Below, piece after piece: positions 1 through 6,100 of a stretch of DNA of 8,085 nt. The notes under the pieces were generated by a model that ran no database searches, was not told where the DNA came from, and was given only the letters and a program-made list of their open reading frames with translations. Location: positions 1 through 8,085 of the forward strand of contig JAEDLE010000064.1 in the NCBI GenBank assembly GCA_016295455.1. Reading direction: 5' to 3'. This stretch comes from Bacteroidales bacterium (lineage in GTDB: Bacteria > Bacteroidota > Bacteroidia > Bacteroidales > UBA932). The position numbers and the translations under genes were made by a program. The stretch's first letter is position 1. Each line of letters starts with the position of its first letter.

Positions 1-12
1 CGTTCCCCAAAA

Positions 13-67
13 GATATGCACAAATGAGAAGCTGACCTTTGGGCCAGCCTCTTTTTTAGTGCATATC
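13..67 (+). terminator. Extended hairpin, probable terminator of the gene to the left
   Basis: A nearly continuous imperfect stem-loop. The outer arms, GATATGCAC (13-21) and GTGCATATC (59-67), are perfectly complementary over 9 bp. The inner arms, 28-37 and 42-51, form a stem of 10 positions with two A-C mismatches around a TTTG loop (38-41). Six T residues (52-57) follow the inner stem directly and can also pair with upstream A residues (22-24, 27). The inner stem plus T-run resembles a + strand intrinsic terminator. The gene it would serve is outside the window. The outer inverted repeat is more than a simple terminator needs, so a structured RNA or a small repeat element is an alternative reading. 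Confidence 0.55.
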
Positions 68-93
68 CCTGCAGATATTATGATTACAATTTG

Positions 94-101
94 TATATTT
101 G
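94..101 (+). promoter_or_regulatory. Candidate Bacteroidota-type -7 promoter element
   Basis: TATATTTG matches the TAnnTTTG -7 consensus described for Bacteroides primary sigma factor promoters. It lies 47 bases before the start codon at 149, in an AT-rich patch between the hairpin and the first gene, which is where an operon promoter is expected. No convincing TTTG -33 element is present about 20 bases upstream (68-75 is unlike it), so the match may be chance in AT-rich DNA. Confidence 0.3.
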
Positions 102-148
102 TTCTTCGGGCATCCCTTTTTCCGGGCGCTCAAGTAATCTGAAAGGAT

Positions 149-2383
149 ATGGACAGAAAGACCTTGGTTATATGCATCTCCGCCCTTCTGGGGCTGCTAC
201 TGCTCACCGCGGTATCGGTGTTCCTCCTCTACAGGGACCCTGATTCCAAGGCTTCCCCTCAGGACGCAAAGGAACTTGCCGCCAAAGCTCAGGCGGAACT
301 GCTTCAGGCCGTACCTTCGGATGCCGTGATGGTCGCCACCTTCGGCAGTCTCTCCGACGCGGTCCTCGCCCTCGGAGACCCCGACTCCTTCCTCTCCCGT
401 ATCCTTACTGACGCCTCCTCACGCAAGCGTCAGCTTTCCTCCTACCTCGGCCGCCTTTCCGGCCAGCCGCGCGTCACCTCGAAAGGAGGACAGACGACCC
501 TTTCAATACACAGCAACGGGAATATGCTGCTTCTCATCTCTGCAGGCCAGGCTTCTTCCGATACCAGTTCCTTCGTCTCTTCGCTTATGGATATGGCGGA
601 TTCCTGCGGGTTGCAGTACGGTCTGGCTGACGGCAGCCGTGACGCAAGGCCTTCCTCTCCGCTGAGAAAGAGGAACGTGCTCGCGCTCTCTCCTTCGGAA
701 ACACTCATAGCCTCGGCGTTCAGGCATATGTCCGCCGGGACCTCGATACTCGACAGGGACGGGTTCCCGCAGGCTGTTGCCGAAGCGGCCGCAAAGGACG
801 CCCTTTACATCTCCCACGCGCACGGAACGCAACTGCTTCCGGAGTTTTTTGTCAGGCCTCTTTCCCAAAAGGGCCAGGCCTTTTCCGAATTCGCCCTCTG
901 GACCGTGCTGCGTATGGTTTCCACCCAGGATGGCAGGCTTTGCCTCGAGGGCAGTTCGCTGCCTGCACGGGAGAGCCAGACCTCGTTCGTGTCAACCCTG
1001 CAGGCCATGGGCAAGGCTGAATCCGCACTCGCCGGCGTGGCACCATATTCAAGCATATACGCCCTGTCATATTCTTTCGCAGACCTGGACCGATGGACAG
1101 AGGCATACAGGTCTTTCCTTGACGGGAACGGCCGTGTGGACAGGTATAACGCCTCGGCTTTCGCGAAGGGGGAGTCCGGCATTTCACCGATGGAATGGGC
1201 CAAGGCTTTGGATATCAAGGAGATATCCAGAGTGGACAGGCTGGTGGAAGGAAAGCTTGAGAAGCTGCTCTTCGTGAAACCGGGCAAAATGCAGGCGGAC
1301 AGGCTTTCGCAGTCGGGCCTCGTCCTGACTGAAGGCCAGGCTTGCGCGAACCCTCTCAGGGGTTATGCCGCAAAGATGTTCGGACCTCTGTTCCAGGCGG
1401 ATGACAGCCTCTGTGTGAAAGCGGGGGGCTGGCTGATTTATTCCGCGTCGGGTTATGCTCCTGCCGATTCAGCCCCTACGCTTGCGGACAGGTTCTCCGC
1501 CATGGGCATGCAGCAGCCGCAAAAAGACATATGCATATGGGCATATTACTCTCCTCATATGAATCCGGAAGGCCTGGGCGGCTTATTCCGTCAGGCTCAA
1601 AGGGAGGCTCTGGAGAGAAAGATGAACCAGGAAGGGGAACTCGCATGCATGATGAGCCTCGCTCCGTCCCTGACCCGTTTCGAGCTCGTAAATGCAAAGC
1701 CTGTGGCTTCGGCTTCCCCGGACGGACCGCAGATTCCGGTGACCGTGGAAATCCCTCAGGGACCGTTCCGCGTTAAGAACTCCGGCACAGGGAAGATGAA
1801 TCTTTTCTCCCAGTCCGCAAACGGAAGCCTCTCGCTCCGTGAGGAGGGAGGAAAGAGCCTCTGGGCAGTTCCTTTCAGTGGAAAACTCTGCGGAAGTGTG
1901 GAGACCATAGACTACTATGCCAACGGCAAGCTGCAGTTCCTTTTCGCTTCCGGCGAGAGCATCTATCTGATGGACAGGCTGGGACGTATGGTGAAGTCTT
2001 TTCCTGTGAACCTTGGGAAGGAGATACTCCTGGGGCCTGCGGCCTATGATTTCACCGGGGCGCACGGCTATACCGTGATGGTGCTCCATACGGACAACAC
2101 CATAGGGATGTATGACATCCACGGCAAACCGCGTGAGGGCTGGAAGGGCATCACGGCGGAGGAGACGATAACAGCCCTGCCTGAACTGGTCAAGCTCGGG
2201 GACAGGAAGTTCTGGGCGGTCAGGACAGCCGGGCGCATGCTGTTCTTCGACTTCTACGGCGGGGAGACCCTCACGGACTTTACGGGAAACAGGATAATCA
2301 GTCCAACCAGCGCGATAGAGACGCGTGACGCTTCGGTCACCGTGACCTGCGTCGACGGGAAGACCAGGACTGTCAAATTATAA
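149..2383 (+). CDS. Membrane-anchored protein of unknown function with C-terminal propeller-like repeats
   Basis: Function unknown. The 744-residue product begins with a short basic N-terminus and one hydrophobic segment (about residues 5-27, ending LLYRD), then stays hydrophilic. This predicts a single-pass inner-membrane anchor with a large periplasmic part and no lipobox. A region near residue 50 (QAVPSDAVMVATFGS) recalls the opening of DUF3352-like Bacteroidales proteins; this is from memory and unverified. The last 200 residues contain four degenerate repeats starting near residues 549, 594, 641 and 687, each a strand, a turn and an aromatic/hydrophobic strand ending in a D/E-x-x-G-type turn (for example IYLMDRLGR, IGMYDIHGK). 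They resemble beta-propeller blades. No catalytic motif was recognised. AAAGGA (142-147) lies one base before the ATG, too close to be a classical Shine-Dalgarno. It is the first gene of the presumed operon, 36 bases before the acyl-CoA ligase gene. Confidence 0.85.
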   Translation: MDRKTLVICISALLGLLLLTAVSVFLLYRDPDSKASPQDAKELAAKAQAELLQAVPSDAVMVATFGSLSDAVLALGDPDSFLSRILTDASSRKRQLSSYLGRLSGQPRVTSKGGQTTLSIHSNGNMLLLISAGQASSDTSSFVSSLMDMADSCGLQYGLADGSRDARPSSPLRKRNVLALSPSETLIASAFRHMSAGTSILDRDGFPQAVAEAAAKDALYISHAHGTQLLPEFFVRPLSQKGQAFSEFALWTVLRMVSTQDGRLCLEGSSLPARESQTSFVSTLQAMGKAESALAGVAPYSSIYALSYSFADLDRWTEAYRSFLDGNGRVDRYNASAFAKGESGISPMEWAKALDIKEISRVDRLVEGKLEKLLFVKPGKMQADRLSQSGLVLTEGQACANPLRGYAAKMFGPLFQADDSLCVKAGGWLIYSASGYAPADSAPTLADRFSAMGMQQPQKDICIWAYYSPHMNPEGLGGLFRQAQREALERKMNQEGELACMMSLAPSLTRFELVNAKPVASASPDGPQIPVTVEIPQGPFRVKNSGTGKMNLFSQSANGSLSLREEGGKSLWAVPFSGKLCGSVETIDYYANGKLQFLFASGESIYLMDRLGRMVKSFPVNLGKEILLGPAAYDFTGAHGYTVMVLHTDNTIGMYDIHGKPREGWKGITAEETITALPELVKLGDRKFWAVRTAGRMLFFDFYGGETLTDFTGNRIISPTSAIETRDASVTVTCVDGKTRTVKL

Positions 2384-2419
2384 GGGATATTACAAAGCAC
2401 ATAACCAATAAGCGAAACG

Positions 2420-4078
2420 ATGGCAAATCAGTTTACATCAGTCAACAAGACATTCGAGAAGAGCATCAGGGAGAACTGGGACCGCGCGGCACTGTCGAAC
2501 TATCAGGGCGTGACCCTTTTCTATAGGGATGTGGCACGCAGGATAGAGAAGCTCCACATCTGCTTCGAGCAGAGCGGGCTGGGCAAGGGTGACAAGGTTG
2601 CCATATGCTCGAAGAACCAGGCGAACTGGGGCGTGAGTTTCCTTGCGGCGCTCACCTACGGCGCAGTGCCGGTTCCGATACTCCACGAGTTCAAGGCGGG
2701 AAACATACATTATCTTGTGAATCATTCGGAGGCGAAGGTGCTCTTTGTCGATGACGTGATATATGAGGGCCTCAATCCCGAGGAGATGCCTTGTCTCCAG
2801 GTGATAGTCCAGATCAACACCTTCAAGTTCCTCTACGCCAAGACCGGGGAACTCTGGAACATACGCGAGCATCTGAACGAGAGTTTCGGCAGGAAGTATC
2901 CGAACAATTTCGGTCCCGAGGACTTGAACTATTATGAGGACAGCGCTGACGAACTTGCCCTTATCAACTATACCTCAGGCACTTCGGGCTTCTCCAAGGG
3001 CGTGATGATTCCTTACAGGGCCCTCTGGTCCAATATCGAGTTCGCCAAGGGTGCGGAACCTCACATCGGCCCCGGCTCGGAGGTGGTGGCCATGCTGCCT
3101 TCCGCGCATATGTACGGAATGATGTTCGAGTTCCTCTTCGAGATGGCTGTCGGCGCGCACGTGCATTTCCTGACCAGGGTGCCAAGCCCTAAGGTCATCA
3201 TGCAGGCCTTTGCGGAAATCAAGCCTTGCATCATCATCGCTGTGCCTCTCATCATCGAGAAGATCTACAAGTCCAAGCTCAAGCCTCTCATCGACAAGAA
3301 CAAGCTCTTCTTCAAGATACCGGGACTGGACAAGGTCGTGCAGAAGAAGTTCTGCAGCGAGCTGGTTTCCTCTTTCGGTGGCAATTTCGAGGAAATCATA
3401 CTCGGAGGCGCCGCCTTCAACCCGGAGGTCGAGGAATTCTTCCACAGCATCGGGTTTCCATATACCGTAGGATACGGAATGACGGAGTGCGCCCCAATCA
3501 TAACTTATGCACATTGGAACGAGGCGAGGCTGAATTCCTGCGGAAAGCCGGCTTTGAATATGCAGGTGAGGATCGATTCCGAAGACCCGCAGAATATCCC
3601 GGGAGAGGTCGAGGTCCATGGTCCGAACGTGTTCCTGGGCTATTACAAGAATGAGGAGGCGACGGCTTCCAGCTTCACCGCCGACGGATGGTTCAGGACA
3701 GGTGACATGGGCATCGTGGATGCAGACGGCTATCTCTATCTTAGGGGACGTTCGAAATGCATGATACTCGGACCTTCCGGCCAGAACATCTATCCTGAGG
3801 AACTCGAGGCAGTCGTGAACAATGTCTCCTATGTGGTCGATTCCCTCGTCATCGAGGACAACGGAGGTCTCACCGCCCTGATATATCCTGACTATCACCA
3901 GGCAGAGCTGGACGGAATGACCGGACCGGAACTCGAGAAGAGAATCAAGGACAACCTGCCTGCAATCAACAGGGAGATACCTAACTACGCGCAGATCAAG
4001 AAGGTGGAATTCATGCCTGAGGATTTCGAGCGTACCCCTAAGCGCAGCATCAAGAGATATCTGTACCAGAGGAACTAG
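2420..4078 (+). CDS. AMP-binding long-chain acyl-CoA ligase-like protein
   Basis: A cytosolic ANL-superfamily enzyme expected to activate a carboxylate, probably a long-chain fatty acid, to acyl-AMP and then the CoA thioester. Visible motifs are the P-loop YTSGTSGFSKG (residues 184-194), YGMTE (352-356, adenine/acyl pocket), GWFRTGD (423-429, ribose-binding Asp429), and RGRSK followed by GPSGQNIYPEE at the hinge to the C-terminal lid. That last motif is typical of the FadD15-like long-chain group. The length of 552 residues is normal for bacterial members. The C-terminal A10 motif reads TPKRSIKRY; aligned by eye with TPTGKIKR, the usual catalytic lysine position holds Ser543. The start has an A-rich upstream sequence and no Shine-Dalgarno, as is usual in Bacteroidota. 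The stop is one base before the dCMP deaminase start, suggesting coupled translation. Substrate specificity cannot be read from the sequence. Confidence 0.92.
   Translation: MANQFTSVNKTFEKSIRENWDRAALSNYQGVTLFYRDVARRIEKLHICFEQSGLGKGDKVAICSKNQANWGVSFLAALTYGAVPVPILHEFKAGNIHYLVNHSEAKVLFVDDVIYEGLNPEEMPCLQVIVQINTFKFLYAKTGELWNIREHLNESFGRKYPNNFGPEDLNYYEDSADELALINYTSGTSGFSKGVMIPYRALWSNIEFAKGAEPHIGPGSEVVAMLPSAHMYGMMFEFLFEMAVGAHVHFLTRVPSPKVIMQAFAEIKPCIIIAVPLIIEKIYKSKLKPLIDKNKLFFKIPGLDKVVQKKFCSELVSSFGGNFEEIILGGAAFNPEVEEFFHSIGFPYTVGYGMTECAPIITYAHWNEARLNSCGKPALNMQVRIDSEDPQNIPGEVEVHGPNVFLGYYKNEEATASSFTADGWFRTGDMGIVDADGYLYLRGRSKCMILGPSGQNIYPEELEAVVNNVSYVVDSLVIEDNGGLTALIYPDYHQAELDGMTGPELEKRIKDNLPAINREIPNYAQIKKVEFMPEDFERTPKRSIKRYLYQRN
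4068..4073 (+). promoter_or_regulatory. Shine-Dalgarno-like site for the dCMP deaminase gene
   Basis: AGAGGA lies inside the last codons of the acyl-CoA ligase gene, six bases before the ATG at 4080. The spacing and sequence fit a ribosome binding site, and no other start in the window has an SD-like sequence at a usual distance. It supports the 4080 start, although many Bacteroidota genes start without such a site, so it could be incidental. Confidence 0.35.
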
Positions 4079-4079
4079 T

Positions 4080-4484
4080 ATGGAGAAATTTGACAGGAGT
4101 TACATAGAGATGGCGTCGGTATGGGCGAGAAACTCATATTGCAAGCGGCGCCAGGTCGGAGCCCTGCTGGTCAGGGACAAGATGATCATTTCGGACGGCT
4201 ACAACGGCACGCCTTCAGGCTTCGAGAACGTATGCGAGGATGAGAACGGCATCACCAAGCCCTACGTCCTGCACGCCGAGGCGAACGCCATCACCAAGGT
4301 CGCCAAGTCCGGCAACAGCAGCGACGGTTCGACCCTCTATGTGACGGCATCCCCGTGCATCGAATGTGCCAAGCTGATAATCCAGGCCGGCATAAGGAGG
4401 GTGGTCTACAGGGATGAATACCGCCTCACCGACGGCATCGACCTGCTCAGGCGTGCCGGAATCGAGGTGGAAAAGGTAGATTGA
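4080..4484 (+). CDS. Deoxycytidylate (dCMP) deaminase
   Basis: A cytosolic zinc enzyme of the cytidine/deoxycytidylate deaminase family, predicted to convert dCMP to dUMP and ammonia and so feed thymidylate synthase. The zinc site is intact: HAE at residues 65-67 (zinc ligand His65, proton-shuttling Glu67) and PCIEC at 92-96 (ligands Cys93 and Cys96). GYNGTPSGFENVCED, upstream of HAE, is characteristic of dCMP deaminases rather than tRNA or free-cytidine deaminases. At 134 residues it is at the short end for the family (commonly about 140-170), but nothing essential appears missing. It is often annotated as ComEB-like, but a role in competence should not be assumed. It starts one base after the ligase stop and ends four bases before the S41 protease start. 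As I recall, a deaminase next to a carboxyl-terminal protease is a common arrangement in Bacteroidales. Confidence 0.95.
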   Translation: MEKFDRSYIEMASVWARNSYCKRRQVGALLVRDKMIISDGYNGTPSGFENVCEDENGITKPYVLHAEANAITKVAKSGNSSDGSTLYVTASPCIECAKLIIQAGIRRVVYRDEYRLTDGIDLLRRAGIEVEKVD

Positions 4485-4488
4485 TCAT

Positions 4489-6096
4489 ATGGAAAACAGG
4501 ACAAGGAACGGACTCCTGACAGCGTTGCTGGGAGTTCTGATAGGTTTTCTGCTCTTCGCCGTTGCCGACCAGCTGAGGCAGAGGCGCGGAACGAAGGCGG
4601 AATATGCCAACTGGAGGAAGCTGAACGTCATACTTGAAGAAGTCCGGAAGAATTACGTGGATACCGTGGATGTGGAGAAACTCACTGATGCCGCGGTAGT
4701 TGCGGCTCTATCCAAACTGGACCCCCATACCATATACCTTCAGCCTGAGGAACTTCAGACTTCCGAGACGGAACTTGCCGGCAATTTCGACGGAATAGGC
4801 ATACAGTTCAACGTCCCGAACGATACGGCCATAGTGCTGGAGGTCATCCCCGGCGGTCCTGCAGAGAAGGCGGGAATGCTTCAGGGGGACAGGCTGATGT
4901 ACATCGACGACGTTCCCGTTGCGGGCGTAAAGTTCCCTCAGGACAGCATGGTCAGGAGGATGAAGGGCCCGTCCGGCACCAAGGTGAAGGTCACCGTGCT
5001 CCGCGACAGGGAGGAAATCCCCTTCGACATAACCAGGGGCAAGATTCCGGTGCATTGCGTGGACGCCGCCTTCATGGTGGACGACAGCACCGGCTATCTG
5101 CGCCTTTCCAAGTTCTCCCGCAACACCTACAAGGAAGTCCTGCTCGCTGCTACCGAGCTGCTCTCCAAGGGCATGACCCGCATGGTTTTCGACCTGAGGG
5201 ACAACACGGGAGGCTATTTCGACCAGGCTCTCTCCCTGGCTGACATGTTCCTCGACAAGGGTGATGAGATAGTCTATCTCCAGGGCCTCAACCGCAAGAG
5301 GGATGACTACAAGGCTACAGGCAAGGGCCTGCTCCGCCACGTGAAGCTCTCTGTCCTCATCAATGAATCTTCGGCTTCGTCGAGCGAGATTTTCGCCGGC
5401 GCCATCCAGGACAACGACAGGGGAGTGATAGTCGGACGCCGCTCCTACGGCAAGGGCCTCGTGCAGGAGCCTGTCTTCTTCACCGACGGCTCGGGTATCA
5501 GGATCACGGTCGCCAGGTTCTACACGCCTTCCGGAAGATGCATACAGAAGCCGTATTCGGACGATTATGACTACGACATATACAAGCGTTACGCTTCCGG
5601 CGAGTTCTTCGCTTCGGACAGCATACACGTGGACAGCAGCGCGGTCTATATGACCCGCGGCGGAAGGACGGTATATGGCGGTGGCGGCATCATCCCTGAC
5701 GTCTTCGTCCCTATGGACACCACCCGCGCGACATCCTTCTACATCGAGAGCAACGCCAAGGCTCTCCCGATGAGATACGCCTCCGCGACCTTCGACCGCT
5801 ACAGGAACGCCCTCTCCGACATCTCCGAATATGACGACCTGCTCCGCTTCCTCGATTCCATAGACATAGCTTCGGGTTTCCGGGAATATGCCTTAAGGAC
5901 CGAGGGCCTGAAGGCCGGCGAGGCGGAATGGAAGGAGACCGAACCTTATCTGCTGCCGCAGTTGAGGGCTTTGGTGGGCAGGTATTCCCGTCTCGGGGAG
6001 AATGCCTTCTACAAGCTGTATCTGGACACCGACCTGACGGTGCAGGTGGCGCTTGAGTCGCCATTTACCATAAGCACAGAAACCAATGACCAGTGA
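4489..6096 (+). CDS. S41 family carboxyl-terminal processing protease (CtpA/Prc type)
   Basis: A periplasmic serine protease anchored in the inner membrane by an N-terminal hydrophobic segment (about residues 9-25). It is expected to trim or degrade envelope proteins from their C-termini. Domain order: anchor; helical segment (about 42-80); PDZ domain (about 85-175, with the DGIGIQF strand and GGPAEKAG loop) that binds substrate C-termini; S41 catalytic core (about 190-365); and a C-terminal extension of roughly 150 residues. The catalytic residues are intact: Ser297 in SASSSE, Lys322 in SYGKGLVQ and Gln326. The Ser-to-Lys interval of 25 and Lys-to-Gln interval of 4 match the triad spacing of CtpB and Prc. 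DLRDNTGG (near 236-243) is the conserved oxyanion-side motif. There is no Shine-Dalgarno at normal distance. The stop lies four bases before the preferred GH97 start, so the two are probably co-translated. Confidence 0.96.
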   Translation: MENRTRNGLLTALLGVLIGFLLFAVADQLRQRRGTKAEYANWRKLNVILEEVRKNYVDTVDVEKLTDAAVVAALSKLDPHTIYLQPEELQTSETELAGNFDGIGIQFNVPNDTAIVLEVIPGGPAEKAGMLQGDRLMYIDDVPVAGVKFPQDSMVRRMKGPSGTKVKVTVLRDREEIPFDITRGKIPVHCVDAAFMVDDSTGYLRLSKFSRNTYKEVLLAATELLSKGMTRMVFDLRDNTGGYFDQALSLADMFLDKGDEIVYLQGLNRKRDDYKATGKGLLRHVKLSVLINESSASSSEIFAGAIQDNDRGVIVGRRSYGKGLVQEPVFFTDGSGIRITVARFYTPSGRCIQKPYSDDYDYDIYKRYASGEFFASDSIHVDSSAVYMTRGGRTVYGGGGIIPDVFVPMDTTRATSFYIESNAKALPMRYASATFDRYRNALSDISEYDDLLRFLDSIDIASGFREYALRTEGLKAGEAEWKETEPYLLPQLRALVGRYSRLGENAFYKLYLDTDLTVQVALESPFTISTETNDQ

Positions 6097-6100
6097 TATC

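Noticed and set aside
777..1277. 166-residue + strand open frame inside the first gene
   Set aside because: Out-of-frame translation rich in Arg, Pro and Ser, typical of a shifted frame in GC-rich DNA, and the enclosing frame gives a sensible anchored protein.
1528..1539. Perfect 12-base palindrome CATATGCATATG
   Set aside because: It sits inside the first gene, encodes ordinary residues (DICIW region), and no second copy or flanking signal was noticed.
2384..2419. Possible separate promoter before the acyl-CoA ligase gene
   Set aside because: The 36 bases are AT-rich but contain no TAnnTTTG or TTTG element, so co-transcription from upstream is simpler.
2975..3898. 307-residue minus-strand open frame opposite the acyl-CoA ligase
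   Set aside because: Antisense shadow: low-complexity acidic and His-rich translation without motifs, contained fully in the ligase gene.
4708..5628. 306-residue minus-strand open frame opposite the S41 protease
   Set aside because: Antisense shadow of the conserved PDZ and catalytic regions; no family resemblance of its own.
6086..6100. Earlier in-frame ATG for the GH97 gene overlapping the protease stop
   Set aside because: It adds MTSDI before the basic-hydrophobic signal peptide; the ATG at 6101 gives a normal signal peptide. The earlier start cannot be fully excluded.
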